A DNA stretch of 64,000 nt from assembly GCF_030150285.1 (NCBI RefSeq), contig NZ_JASLGE010000063.1, positions 43,509-107,508 on the forward strand, read 5' to 3'. This document shows, piece by piece, positions 1 to 7,918 of the stretch. This DNA comes from Pseudomonas sp. (GTDB taxonomy: Bacteria; Pseudomonadota; Gammaproteobacteria; Pseudomonadales; Pseudomonadaceae). A model generated the notes under the pieces. It had not been told where the DNA came from. It was given only the letters and a program-made list of their open reading frames with translations, and did no database searches. The number at the start of each line of letters is the position of its first letter. Within the stretch, counting starts at the first letter, position 1. The translations under genes and the position numbers were made by a program.

Positions 1-141
1 CTGTACCCGGCACACGCCGCGTTCGGGGGCTACAAGAAGTCCGGTGTCGGCCGTGAAACCCACAAAATGATGCTCGACCATTACCAACAGACCAAAAACC
101 TGCTGGTGAGCTACGACATCAACCCGTTGGGCTTCTTCTAA
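1..141 (+). CDS. exaC: Aldehyde dehydrogenase, C-terminal end (partial)
   Basis: The window opens inside a reading frame that ends at a TAA at 139-141; 46 codons are visible. They encode the C-terminal tail of an NAD-dependent aldehyde dehydrogenase: the segment FGGYKKSGVGRE followed by a MMLDHYQQTKNLLVSYD-type ending is typical of the acetaldehyde dehydrogenases related to ExaC/AcoD. The catalytic Cys and Glu lie upstream, outside the window. It is followed by ethanolamine permease and eutBC, as in P. aeruginosa (PA4022-PA4025, from memory), so its likely job is oxidising the acetaldehyde released by ethanolamine ammonia-lyase to acetate. Family call is firm; the exact symbol is inference. 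Confidence 0.85.
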   Translation: MYPAHAAFGGYKKSGVGRETHKMMLDHYQQTKNLLVSYDINPLGFF

Positions 142-160
142 CGCTTTACCCCTTGTTGGG

Positions 161-212
161 GCGGGCTTGCTCGACGGTCTCTTAACGATAAAAAGACCGC
201 GAGCGAGCTCGC
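161..212. repeat. REP-like inverted repeat
   Basis: Two imperfectly complementary arms (left GCGGGCTTGCTCGACGGTCT, right AGACCGCGAGCGAGCTCGC) are separated by about a dozen AT-rich bases. The GAGC/GCTC core matches other REP copies in this window (36130, 45132, 45442, 45504). It sits between the aldehyde dehydrogenase stop and the permease start and could also weaken read-through. Confidence 0.65.
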
Positions 213-311
213 ACCTACCGTTAAAAACGCTCTATATCGGGCCTTCTGGCCCGGCTCTTGCTTTACGCCTCGTCATGATTTCTAAAATTATAAAAGAACA
301 GGTGACTGCAC

Positions 312-1760
312 ATGCCAAGCGAACCGATTGCCGCACCAGCGGCTCCGTCTTCTGTCGACTTTGAAAAGGTTGGCTCCGAATATTTCCAACAACGAGAACT
401 GAAAAAAGGTGCTGCGGGCTGGGTCCTGCTGGTGGGCCTGGGCGTGGCCTATGTGATTTCCGGTGACTACGCCGGCTGGAACTTCGGCCTGGCCCAAGGC
501 GGCTGGGGCGGGATGTTTATCGCCACATTGCTGATGGCAACCATGTACTTGTGCATGTGTTTTTCGCTGGCCGAGCTGTCATCCATGATCCCCACCGCCG
601 GAGGTGGCTACGGCTTCGCCCGCAGTGCTTTCGGGCCCTGGGGCGGTTTTCTGACCGGCACGGCGATCCTGATCGAATACGCCATCGCCCCGGCTGCCAT
701 TGCGGTCTTTATTGGTGCGTATTGCGAGTCGCTGTTCGGGATTGGCGGCTGGATGATCTATCTGGCGTTCTACATCATCTTTATCGGCATCCACATTTTT
801 GGGGTGGGTGAGGCGCTCAAGCTGATGTTCATCATCACCGCCGTGGCCGCCATTGCGCTGGGCGTATTCCTGGTGGCGATGGTGCCGCACTTCAGCGTCG
901 CCAACCTGCTGGACATTCCGGTCACGCAAGCCAAAGGGGCCAGCCCGTTTCTGCCATTCGGCTATGTCGGCGTGTGGGCCGCCATTCCTTATGCCATCTG
1001 GTTTTTCCTCGCCGTAGAAGGTGTGCCGTTGGCTGCCGAAGAAACCAAAAACCCCAAGCGCGACCTGCCACGCGGACTGATCGGCGCGATGCTGGTACTG
1101 GCGACCTTCGCTCTGCTGATTCTGGTGATCGGCCCTGGCGGCGCGGGCGCGCATCATCTCATGGCTTCGGGCAACCCGCTGGTGGAAGCGCTGAGCAAAG
1201 CCTACGGCGGCTCGACCTGGATGGGCGGCTTCGTGAACCTGGTGGGATTGGCGGGCTTGATCGCAAGTTTCTTCTCGATCATTTATGCCTACTCGCGTCA
1301 GATCTTCGCCCTGTCCCGTGCAGGTTATTTGCCACGTAAGCTGTCAGAAACCAATAAGAGCAAAGCGCCGGTGCTGGCCCTGATCATCCCCGGCATTATC
1401 GGCTTTGGCCTGTCACTGACCGGCCAGGGCGACCTGCTGATTCTGGTGGCGGTATTTGGCGCAACGATCTCTTATGTGTTGATGATGGCCGCGCACATCA
1501 CCTTGCGTATCCGCCGCCCCAAAATGGAGCGTCCGTACCGCACACCGGGCGGTATCTTCACATCAGGCATCGCGTTGGTGCTGGCCTGCGTTGCCGTGGT
1601 CGCCGGGTTCCTGGTAGACCCTCGCGTGGTGGTTGGCGCGGCGGTGATCTATGGCGTATTAATTGCGTACTTCGCGTTCTACAGTCGCCACCACTTGGTG
1701 GCCGGCACACCGGAAGAAGAATTCGCGGCCATTCAACAGGCCGAGAAAACCTTGCACTAA
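312..1760 (+). CDS. eat: Ethanolamine permease
   Basis: A 482-residue APC-superfamily transporter of the ethanolamine permease type. After a hydrophilic N-terminal stretch of about 35 residues come about 12 hydrophobic membrane segments. The early segment with GDYAGWNFGL and the SSMIPTAGGGYGFAR stretch are typical of amino acid/polyamine/ethanolamine carriers, and VEGVPLAAEETKNPKRDLPRG is the usual conserved loop. The ATG follows a GGTG at a sensible distance. It lies between an acetaldehyde dehydrogenase gene and eutB/eutC on the same strand, so the job is inner-membrane uptake of ethanolamine. This matches the reduced, microcompartment-free ethanolamine cluster of Pseudomonas: no eut shell genes are present. 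Confidence 0.93.
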   Translation: MPSEPIAAPAAPSSVDFEKVGSEYFQQRELKKGAAGWVLLVGLGVAYVISGDYAGWNFGLAQGGWGGMFIATLLMATMYLCMCFSLAELSSMIPTAGGGYGFARSAFGPWGGFLTGTAILIEYAIAPAAIAVFIGAYCESLFGIGGWMIYLAFYIIFIGIHIFGVGEALKLMFIITAVAAIALGVFLVAMVPHFSVANLLDIPVTQAKGASPFLPFGYVGVWAAIPYAIWFFLAVEGVPLAAEETKNPKRDLPRGLIGAMLVLATFALLILVIGPGGAGAHHLMASGNPLVEALSKAYGGSTWMGGFVNLVGLAGLIASFFSIIYAYSRQIFALSRAGYLPRKLSETNKSKAPVLALIIPGIIGFGLSLTGQGDLLILVAVFGATISYVLMMAAHITLRIRRPKMERPYRTPGGIFTSGIALVLACVAVVAGFLVDPRVVVGAAVIYGVLIAYFAFYSRHHLVAGTPEEEFAAIQQAEKTLH

Positions 1761-1811
1761 CCGCTGAGTGTCCCGCCAGGTGCCCGGCACCTGGCGTTAA
1801 GGAGCCCTTGT

Positions 1812-3212
1812 ATGGCCATTTTTTCTCACGCGGCAGGCACACAGACCTACCGTTTTGACAGCCTGAAAGACGTCATGGCCAAGGCCAGCCCAGCTCGTTC
1901 CGGGGACTTTCTGGCGGGTGTCGCGGCGCAAAACGACGGTGAACGCGTCGCGGCGCAAATGGCACTGGCTGATATCCCGCTATCACACTTCCTGCAAGAA
2001 GCGCTGATTCCTTACGAAACCGATGAGGTGACCCGGCTGATCATCGACAGCCATGACGCCGCCGCTTTCGCGCCTGTCAGCCACCTGACCGTGGGCGGCT
2101 TTCGGGACTGGTTACTCAGTGATGGTGCCGATGAACACAGCCTGCGGGCGTTGGCCCCTGGGCTGACCCCGGAAATGGCGGCCGCCGTGTCGAAGATCAT
2201 GCGCGTTCAAGACTTGGTCCTGGTGGCGCAGAAGATCCGCGTCATCACCCGCTTTCGCGGCACGATGGGGCTGCGCGGGCGGCTCTCAACCCGCCTGCAA
2301 CCCAACCATCCCACCGACGACCCCGCCGGCATCGCTGCCAGCACCCTGGACGGCCTGTTGTACGGCAACGGCGACGCCATGATCGGCATCAACCCGGCCA
2401 CAGACAGCATCGCCTCCATTTGCGACCTGCTAAAAATGCTCGACGCCATCATTCAGCGCTACGAGATCCCCACGCAATCCTGCGTGCTGACCCACGTCAC
2501 CACCTCCATCGAAGCGATTAACCGCGGCGTGCCACTGGACCTGGTGTTTCAGTCCATTGCCGGTACAGAGGCGGCCAACGCCAGTTTCGGCATCAACCTC
2601 AATGTGCTGCAGGAAGGCTACGAGGCCGGCTTGAGCCTTAATCGTGGCACGCTGGGCAATAACCTGATGTATTTCGAAACCGGCCAGGGCAGCGCCCTGT
2701 CGGCCAACGCGCACTTTGGCATGGACCAGCAAACCTGCGAAACCCGGGCCTACGCCGTGGCGCGGCATTTCAAGCCGTTTTTGGTCAACACTGTGGTCGG
2801 CTTTATTGGCCCCGAATACCTGTACAACGGCAAACAGATCATCCGCGCCGGGCTTGAAGATCACTTCTGCGGCAAATTGCTGGGCGTGCCGATGGGTTGC
2901 GACATTTGTTACACCAACCACGCCGAGGCGGATCAGGACGATATGGACACCTTGCTCACCTTGCTGGGTGTGGCCGGGATCAACTTCATCATGGGCATTC
3001 CAGGGTCGGACGACATTATGCTCAACTACCAGACCACATCGTTTCATGACGCCTTGTATGCCCGTAAAACCCTGGGCCTCAAACCAGCCCCCGAGTTTGA
3101 GCAGTGGTTGAGCAAGGTCGGCATTTTCACCCAGACCGATGGCCGGATTGAATTCGGCCATCAACTGCCACCCGCCTTCCGTCAGGCGCTGGCCCACTTG
3201 GGAGGGCGATAA
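1812..3212 (+). CDS. eutB: Ethanolamine ammonia-lyase, large subunit EutB
   Basis: 466 residues, the usual length for EutB. With EutC it forms the adenosylcobalamin-dependent enzyme that turns ethanolamine into acetaldehyde and ammonia in the cytoplasm. The sequence carries the TIM-barrel large-subunit hallmarks, for example RFRGTMGLRGRLSTRLQPNHPTDD and the MGCDICYTNHAEADQDDMD segment near the C-terminus. The ATG at 1812 has AAGGAG about 8 bases upstream. The gene is 51 bases after the permease and 2 bases before eutC, so the three are probably co-transcribed. I saw no cobalamin riboswitch upstream. Confidence 0.97.
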   Translation: MAIFSHAAGTQTYRFDSLKDVMAKASPARSGDFLAGVAAQNDGERVAAQMALADIPLSHFLQEALIPYETDEVTRLIIDSHDAAAFAPVSHLTVGGFRDWLLSDGADEHSLRALAPGLTPEMAAAVSKIMRVQDLVLVAQKIRVITRFRGTMGLRGRLSTRLQPNHPTDDPAGIAASTLDGLLYGNGDAMIGINPATDSIASICDLLKMLDAIIQRYEIPTQSCVLTHVTTSIEAINRGVPLDLVFQSIAGTEAANASFGINLNVLQEGYEAGLSLNRGTLGNNLMYFETGQGSALSANAHFGMDQQTCETRAYAVARHFKPFLVNTVVGFIGPEYLYNGKQIIRAGLEDHFCGKLLGVPMGCDICYTNHAEADQDDMDTLLTLLGVAGINFIMGIPGSDDIMLNYQTTSFHDALYARKTLGLKPAPEFEQWLSKVGIFTQTDGRIEFGHQLPPAFRQALAHLGGR

Positions 3213-3214
3213 CC

Positions 3215-4024
3215 ATGAGCGACACCCCCACCGACAGCCTGAACCCATGGCGCGAACTGCGCCGCCTGACGCCTGCGCGTATTGCCTTGGGGCGTACCGG
3301 CACCAGCCTGCCAACCCAGGCACAGCTGGATTTTCAGTTTGCCCACGCCCAGGCCCGTGATGCGGTGCATTTACCCTTTGATCACGCGGGCTTGAGCCAA
3401 CAACTGGCCGAGCGCGGGCACGACACGCTATTGCTGCACAGCGCAGCCCCCGACCGTCACCGTTACCTGCAGCGACCGGACCTTGGGCGCATGCTCAATG
3501 ACGCGTCCGTGCAAACCCTGCGCGACCACGCCCTGGCCAACCCCGGCGGAGTCGATGTGGCTATCGTGGTCGCGGACGGTCTATCGGCACTCGCGGTTCA
3601 TCGTCACACACTGGCCTTTTTGGCCCGCATGGAAGAACACACCCGCACTGAAGGCTGGAGCCTGTCGCCGGTGGTGCTGGTGGAACAGGGGCGGGTCGCG
3701 GTGGCCGATGAAGTGGGCGAACTGTTGGGTGCGCGTATGGTGGTCATGCTCATTGGCGAGCGTCCCGGCCTCAGTTCACCTGACAGCTTGGGCCTGTACT
3801 TCACTTACGCACCCAAAATCGGCCTGACCGATGCGTATCGCAACTGCATCTCGAACGTACGGCTCGAAGGTTTGAGCTATGGCATGGCCGCTCACCGGCT
3901 GGCTTACTTGATGCGCGAGGCCTGCCGCCGCCAATTGTCCGGGGTCAACCTGAAAGACGAAGCCCAGGTGCAAACCCTCGAATCAAACGTGCCGAATGAA
4001 AACTTCCTGCTTAAAGGCGAGTAA
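3215..4024 (+). CDS. eutC: Ethanolamine ammonia-lyase, small subunit EutC
   Basis: 269 residues, normal for EutC. It supplies most of the cobalamin-binding surface of the EutB6C6 complex. Family segments visible are the N-terminal LTPARIALGRTGTSLPT stretch, the VVADGLSALAVH motif, and the C-terminal CISNVRLEGLSYGMAAHRL block. The ATG has a GAGGG ribosome binding site within the end of eutB, and the two genes are separated by only 2 bases, which suggests coupled translation. A strong hairpin lies 20 bases after the stop. Confidence 0.97.
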   Translation: MSDTPTDSLNPWRELRRLTPARIALGRTGTSLPTQAQLDFQFAHAQARDAVHLPFDHAGLSQQLAERGHDTLLLHSAAPDRHRYLQRPDLGRMLNDASVQTLRDHALANPGGVDVAIVVADGLSALAVHRHTLAFLARMEEHTRTEGWSLSPVVLVEQGRVAVADEVGELLGARMVVMLIGERPGLSSPDSLGLYFTYAPKIGLTDAYRNCISNVRLEGLSYGMAAHRLAYLMREACRRQLSGVNLKDEAQVQTLESNVPNENFLLKGE

Positions 4025-4043
4025 ACAACTAAGGCCCCTTCAA

Positions 4044-4093
4044 GGAGCAGGCGGTTGAAACTCCACGGCTTGCAACCTTGAAGCGCCTGCTCC
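4044..4093. repeat. Hairpin / REP-like inverted repeat after eutC
   Basis: GGAGCAGGCG pairs with CGCCTGCTCC, and an inner GGTTG pairs with CAACC, giving a nested stem. No T-run follows the right arm on the plus strand, so a REP-like element or processing hairpin is more likely than a standard terminator. Confidence 0.55.
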
Positions 4094-4280
4094 TGCCCCC
4101 TTTCACCCTCAATTGCGACGGGCAATACATGCTTCGCTACAAACTCCGCCTGCAGAGTTCGCGGCAATCCGTATAATCCCTCCCATTCAAAATGTACGAA
4201 AAAACTACATTGCTTGTAGTTAAATACCCCTCCTCCCCGCACAGGCCTGCTGAGTCGGGTCATCAACACAGGTGCTTTAC

Positions 4281-4928
4281 ATGGATTTCAACCCGATCGA
4301 CATTATCTTGCACCTCGATGTGTACCTCGATTTGCTGGTAACCAATTACGGGCCGTGGATCTACGCCATCCTGTTTCTGGTGATCTTTTGTGAAACCGGT
4401 CTGGTGGTTATGCCCTTCTTGCCGGGTGATTCCTTGCTGTTTATCGCAGGTGCCGTAGCGGCGGGCGGTGGCATGGACCCGGTGCTGCTGGGCGGCTTGC
4501 TCATGTTGGCCGCGATTCTGGGTGACAGTACCAACTACGTCATTGGGCGAACGGCCGGCGAACGATTGTTCAGCAACCCGGACTCCAAGATCTTCCGCCG
4601 CGATTACCTGGAAAAAACCCACGACTTCTACGAACGTCATGGCGGTAAAACAGTGACTATGGCGCGCTTCCTGCCCATTTTCCGCACCTTCGCGCCGTTT
4701 GTGGCCGGTGTGGCGCGCATGTTCTACCCACGCTTCTTTATGTTCAGCGTGTTTGGCACCATCTTGTGGGTCGGCGGTCTGGTGACCTTGGGCTACTTCT
4801 TCGGTAACGTTCCGTTTATCAAGAGCAACCTGTCATTGCTGGTCGTAGGCATCATCCTGTTGTCGCTGGTACCGATGATTATTGGCGTCATCCGTAGCCG
4901 CATGGGGCGTACCCCTTCCAAGGCCTGA
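4281..4928 (+). CDS. DedA family inner-membrane protein
   Basis: 215 residues when started at the ATG at 4281; a GTG at 4272 is also in frame but poorly placed. DedA/SNARE-associated family: the re-entrant-loop motif FLPGDSLLF with its conserved acidic residue, the GR..G...F segment, and the conserved arginine region RFLPIFRTFAPFVAGVARM are all present, followed by two hydrophobic C-terminal helices. Members of the family flip lipids such as undecaprenyl phosphate or phosphatidylethanolamine and support membrane energetics; which lipid applies here cannot be told. It is followed at 15 bases by the MtfA-like gene, so the two probably share an mRNA, as in P. aeruginosa (PA4029-PA4030, from memory). 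Confidence 0.9.
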   Translation: MDFNPIDIILHLDVYLDLLVTNYGPWIYAILFLVIFCETGLVVMPFLPGDSLLFIAGAVAAGGGMDPVLLGGLLMLAAILGDSTNYVIGRTAGERLFSNPDSKIFRRDYLEKTHDFYERHGGKTVTMARFLPIFRTFAPFVAGVARMFYPRFFMFSVFGTILWVGGLVTLGYFFGNVPFIKSNLSLLVVGIILLSLVPMIIGVIRSRMGRTPSKA

Positions 4929-4943
4929 TCAGGACACATCACC

Positions 4944-5759
4944 ATGTGGTCTTTAAGTGAATGGCGGCGCCAGCGGATTCTGGCGCAACACCCGGTCGCG
5001 CCCGACCTTTGGCATGAGGTGCGCCAGCACCTGAGTATCCTCGACGGCCTGACCGACGAACAGGACAAATGGCTGCTTGAACACAGCGTGTTGTTTCTGC
5101 AGAACAAACACCTGACGCCCATGCCCGGCGTAGAACTCACCGATGAAGGCCAGCTATTGCTGGCCGCGCAGGCGCAACTGCCGCTGCTCAACCTCGGGGA
5201 TCTGGACTGGTATCAGGGGTTTCACGAAATTGTGCTGTACCCCGATGACTTCATCAGCCCCCAGCGCCATCGCGACTCCAGTGGTGTTGAACACGAATGG
5301 CAAGGCACGCACAGCGGTGAGGCCTGGCAGCACGGCCCAGTCGTGCTGGCCTGGCCCGGCGTACTCAGCAGTGGTGGCTGGGAAGGCTACAACCTGGTGA
5401 TCCACGAACTGGCGCACAAGCTGGACATGCTCAACGGTGCTGCCAACGGCATGCCGCCGCTGCACCCGCACATGGTCATCAGTGACTGGACGCAGGCCAT
5501 GCAACAGGCCTTCGACCACCTCAATAACTACCTCGACCATCACGCCGCCGACCACGCTCCGATTGACCCTTACGCGGCCGAAAACCCGGCCGAGTTTTTT
5601 GCGGTCACCAGCGAGTACTTTTTCAGTGCGCCCGACCTGCTGAACGCTGTCTATCCGAAGGTTTATCAGCAACTTGGCCTGTTTTATCGCCAGGACCCGC
5701 TGGCGCGTCTCACCCAATTGCAAAATGAACACCCGCACTACCGCGCTGCCCAAGCGTGA
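4944..5759 (+). CDS. mtfA: M90-family zinc metallopeptidase, MtfA-like
   Basis: 271 residues, matching the MtfA (formerly YeeI) family, a soluble zinc aminopeptidase that in E. coli binds the repressor Mlc. The zinc motif HELAH is at residues 154-158, and the AENPAEFFAVTSEYFF segment at about 212-227 supplies the expected third acidic ligand. The ATG at 4944 has AGGA 10 bases upstream. Whether it acts on an Mlc-like protein in Pseudomonas is unknown. Nothing is truncated. Confidence 0.9.
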   Translation: MWSLSEWRRQRILAQHPVAPDLWHEVRQHLSILDGLTDEQDKWLLEHSVLFLQNKHLTPMPGVELTDEGQLLLAAQAQLPLLNLGDLDWYQGFHEIVLYPDDFISPQRHRDSSGVEHEWQGTHSGEAWQHGPVVLAWPGVLSSGGWEGYNLVIHELAHKLDMLNGAANGMPPLHPHMVISDWTQAMQQAFDHLNNYLDHHAADHAPIDPYAAENPAEFFAVTSEYFFSAPDLLNAVYPKVYQQLGLFYRQDPLARLTQLQNEHPHYRAAQA

Positions 5760-5785
5760 CGCCGTAATACTAATACGCCTATAAT
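5756..5785 (+). promoter_or_regulatory. Predicted sigma70 promoter of ppa
   Basis: A perfect TATAAT at 5780-5785 is preceded by GTGACG, a fair -35 match, with 18 bases between the hexamers. It lies about 60 bases ahead of the ppa start and overlaps the mtfA stop codon. Confidence 0.5.
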
Positions 5786-5845
5786 CGCCGCCACTTTTTG
5801 GCCACATCGGCCAAGTAAACTGGCCTACAACGGGGGCACCGCCCA

Positions 5846-6373
5846 ATGAGCTACAGCAAGATTCCGGCTGGCAAAGACCTGCCGAATGACATCTACGTCG
5901 CTATCGAGATCCCGGCTAACCACGCGCCGATCAAATATGAAATCGACAAAGACAGCGACTGCCTGTTCGTTGACCGCTTCATGGCAACCCCGATGTTCTA
6001 CCCCGCCAACTACGGCTTCATCCCAAACACCTTGGCTGACGACGGCGACCCCCTCGACGTACTGGTCGTGACCCCTTACCCGGTCGCACCCGGTTCCGTT
6101 ATCCGCGCGCGCCCGGTTGGCATTCTGCACATGACCGACGACGGCGGCGGCGATGCCAAAGTGGTTGCAGTCCCGCACGACAAGCTGTCCCAACTGTACG
6201 TTGACGTCAAAGAGTACACCGACCTGCCACCTCTGCTGATCCAGCAGATCCAGCACTTCTTCGAGAACTACAAAGACCTCGAAAAAGGCAAATGGGTGAA
6301 GATCGACGGTTGGGGCGACGCAGAAGCCGCTCGCACCGAGATTATGAAGTCGGTTGCGGCCTACAAAGGCTAA
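5846..6373 (+). CDS. ppa: Inorganic pyrophosphatase
   Basis: 175 residues, a standard family I soluble pyrophosphatase that hydrolyses PPi to two phosphates with Mg2+, pulling biosynthetic reactions forward. The signature DDGDPLDVLV with its clustered aspartates is clear, as are KYEIDKDSD near the N-terminus and the basic/aromatic KGKWVKI segment near the C-terminus. The gene has its own likely promoter and a strong terminator, so it is probably monocistronic. It marks the left edge of conserved housekeeping sequence; the accessory block begins after it. Confidence 0.97.
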   Translation: MSYSKIPAGKDLPNDIYVAIEIPANHAPIKYEIDKDSDCLFVDRFMATPMFYPANYGFIPNTLADDGDPLDVLVVTPYPVAPGSVIRARPVGILHMTDDGGGDAKVVAVPHDKLSQLYVDVKEYTDLPPLLIQQIQHFFENYKDLEKGKWVKIDGWGDAEAARTEIMKSVAAYKG

Positions 6374-6410
6374 GCGCTGCTGAACAGGCAACGACCGCCT
6401 GCTCAAACAT

Positions 6411-6438
6411 AAAAACCCCGGTTCACCGGGGTTTTTTT
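6411..6438 (+). terminator. Rho-independent terminator of ppa
   Basis: AAAAACCCCGG TTCA CCGGGGTTTTTTT: a GC-rich stem with a 4-base loop and a run of seven T, 38 bases after the ppa stop. Confidence 0.92.
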
Positions 6439-6579
6439 ACGCCTGCTTAAACACCTCGAAACAGCCTGTTCATCACTCACAAATACACGTTATAGAAGAG
6501 CAGGAAATTTCCTCTGCACACCTCAGAAACGTCCTATCTTCTTTGGGTTTTTTTGAACGTTTGGTTTATTTAAACGAGT

Positions 6580-6591
6580 CGGACTAGTCCG
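6580..6591. promoter_or_regulatory. Candidate operator of the S24 repressor
   Basis: CGGACTAGTCCG is a perfect 12-base palindrome placed 14 bases before the repressor ATG, with further partial dyad symmetry (ACGAG ... CTCGT) around it. Position and symmetry fit an autoregulatory operator of a dimeric HTH repressor. This is inference from position only. Confidence 0.45.
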
Positions 6592-6605
6592 TAAACTCCT
6601 CGTTC

Positions 6606-7352
6606 ATGAATACATCCGGTGATCGCCTCAGAACACTCCTTCGAGAGTGCCGTTTATCCGCCTCGGACTTCGCGGCCAATCGCCGCGTTACGCCGCAGCA
6701 CGTCAATAACTGGTTCAAGCGCGGCATCCCCATGGCACGTCTGGACGAAATCGCTGAACTGCTGTGCGTCAATAGCCGGTGGCTACGCACAGGTGAAGGC
6801 ACCAAGCACCCTGGAACACCTATCGTGAACGATACGGCGCGAGCACCGACGCTTTACCCAAAGCCCAGCATCAACGGCACGACCACAGGTACCGGCACGG
6901 TCAACGTTCCGTTTTACAGTGAAGTGCTGAGCACCTGCGGGACTAAAACCCTGGTCGCTGAAATACCGGGCTGCTCCGTTCAACTGAGCAGCTCGATCCT
7001 GAGTGCCGTGAACGTCAGCCCTGACCAAGCCATGTGCGCGCCCATGATCGGCAACAGCATGGCGCACAAGATCAAGGAAGGGTCGACCGTGGCGATTGAT
7101 CGCAGCTTGACCCAAATAGTGGATGGCGAAATTTACGCCCTTGAACTGGACGGCATGCTGTGGATCAAATACGCCTATCGCCTGCCCAACAACGGCCTGC
7201 GCTTGCGCAGCCACAACGACCAGGAATACCCGGACGAACTCTTCAGCGCCCGGCAAAAAGAAGAACAAGGCCTACGCATACTGGGCTGGGTATTTTGGTG
7301 GTCCACCGTGAACAACCCGCGCCCGCCTGTGCCCAACACACTGGAACACTAG
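6606..7352 (+). CDS. Solitary LexA/CI-like repressor (HTH + S24 peptidase)
   Basis: 248 residues. An N-terminal helix-turn-helix of the phage-repressor type spans about 5-55 (SASDFAANRRVTPQHVNNWFKRG), followed by a linker and a C-terminal S24 self-cleavage domain. Catalytic Ser151 (in GNSM) and Lys188 (in WIKYA) are 37 residues apart, as in LexA. The expected scissile bond is Cys111-Gly112 (STCGT), the Cys-Gly type of phage P22 c2 rather than Ala-Gly. It resembles the PrtR/pyocin repressor class, but no prtN, pyocin or phage gene lies nearby. Likely role: DNA-damage-responsive repression of itself and of a distant target. The start is the ATG at 6606; its ribosome binding site is weak. Confidence 0.85.
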   Translation: MNTSGDRLRTLLRECRLSASDFAANRRVTPQHVNNWFKRGIPMARLDEIAELLCVNSRWLRTGEGTKHPGTPIVNDTARAPTLYPKPSINGTTTGTGTVNVPFYSEVLSTCGTKTLVAEIPGCSVQLSSSILSAVNVSPDQAMCAPMIGNSMAHKIKEGSTVAIDRSLTQIVDGEIYALELDGMLWIKYAYRLPNNGLRLRSHNDQEYPDELFSARQKEEQGLRILGWVFWWSTVNNPRPPVPNTLEH

Positions 7353-7563
7353 GCAGCCGAGACGGCTTATAGAACACCCGATATCGGTTTTTCGCTGGGA
7401 AAAACCGCCAATACCCCGTATGCTTCGCCGCACTTAAACACCCCTGCGCCTCAACGCAGGCCTGGTTAAAGGGCAAAAACCCCAACACCTGGCCGCCACG
7501 CACGGGATGTACCGATTGCAGGCGAGCACGGTTTGCCAAAAACAAACCAAACCCGCCCCCGAG

Positions 7564-7587
7564 AAGCCGGCCACAAGCCGGCTTTTT
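7564..7587 (+). terminator. Rho-independent terminator
   Basis: AAGCCGG, loop CCACAAG, CCGGCTT and then more T residues: a 7-base-pair stem plus T-run. It lies 211 bases after the repressor stop, so it may end that transcript or an unseen small RNA. Confidence 0.75.
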
Positions 7588-7873
7588 AATGCCTGAACAT
7601 CCAGCAAATAATAAGGGCCTTGTGTAGCGCACCCGCATTGCCCCGCCACCCATGAGTTGGCCATTCATTCGGGCGAAACGCTGGCTGTGACCCCCACACA
7701 GTCTTACCGTGATTCAGCGCTGCAATTGAATACGGTCTCATCAATTCAATGACGGGCTAGCGGCCGCTTGTGCCGAGGACAAACCAAATCCTGTGTGCGG
7801 GGTTAGTTGGCCACGACACGCGAACGCGTAGACGGTGAAGCAGTGGGCCTCCTCTGCTGGAGTCGCCCATTGC

Positions 7874-7907
7874 CTGAGCCGCACACCAAGGCCTGTGTGC
7901 CGCTCAG
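7874..7907. repeat. Hairpin after the dehydratase stop
   Basis: CTGAGCCGCACAC and GTGTGCCGCTCAG form a 13-base-pair stem with one mismatch around an 8-base loop, 12 bases beyond the minus-strand dehydratase stop. There is no T-run, so it may act as an mRNA 3' stabiliser. Confidence 0.45.
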
Positions 7908-7918
7908 CAACGCCACCC

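Larger units (their letters stand above)
7353..7918. other. Gene-free stretch between repressor and dehydratase genes
   Basis: 566 bases with no convincing gene. It holds a plus-strand terminator (7564-7587) and a long hairpin (7874-7907). Open frames here lack family features, good start contexts and sensible codon use. It is the left boundary of the first catabolic gene set. Confidence 0.6.

Noticed and set aside
1761..1811. Possible cobalamin riboswitch before eutB
   Set aside because: Only 51 bases between the genes, no B12-box-like sequence.
4044..4093. Simple terminator of eutC
   Set aside because: Strong stem but no T-run after it; kept as REP-like hairpin.
7243..7668. 141-codon minus-strand frame after the repressor gene
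   Set aside because: No recognisable features, overlaps the repressor end and a terminator hairpin.
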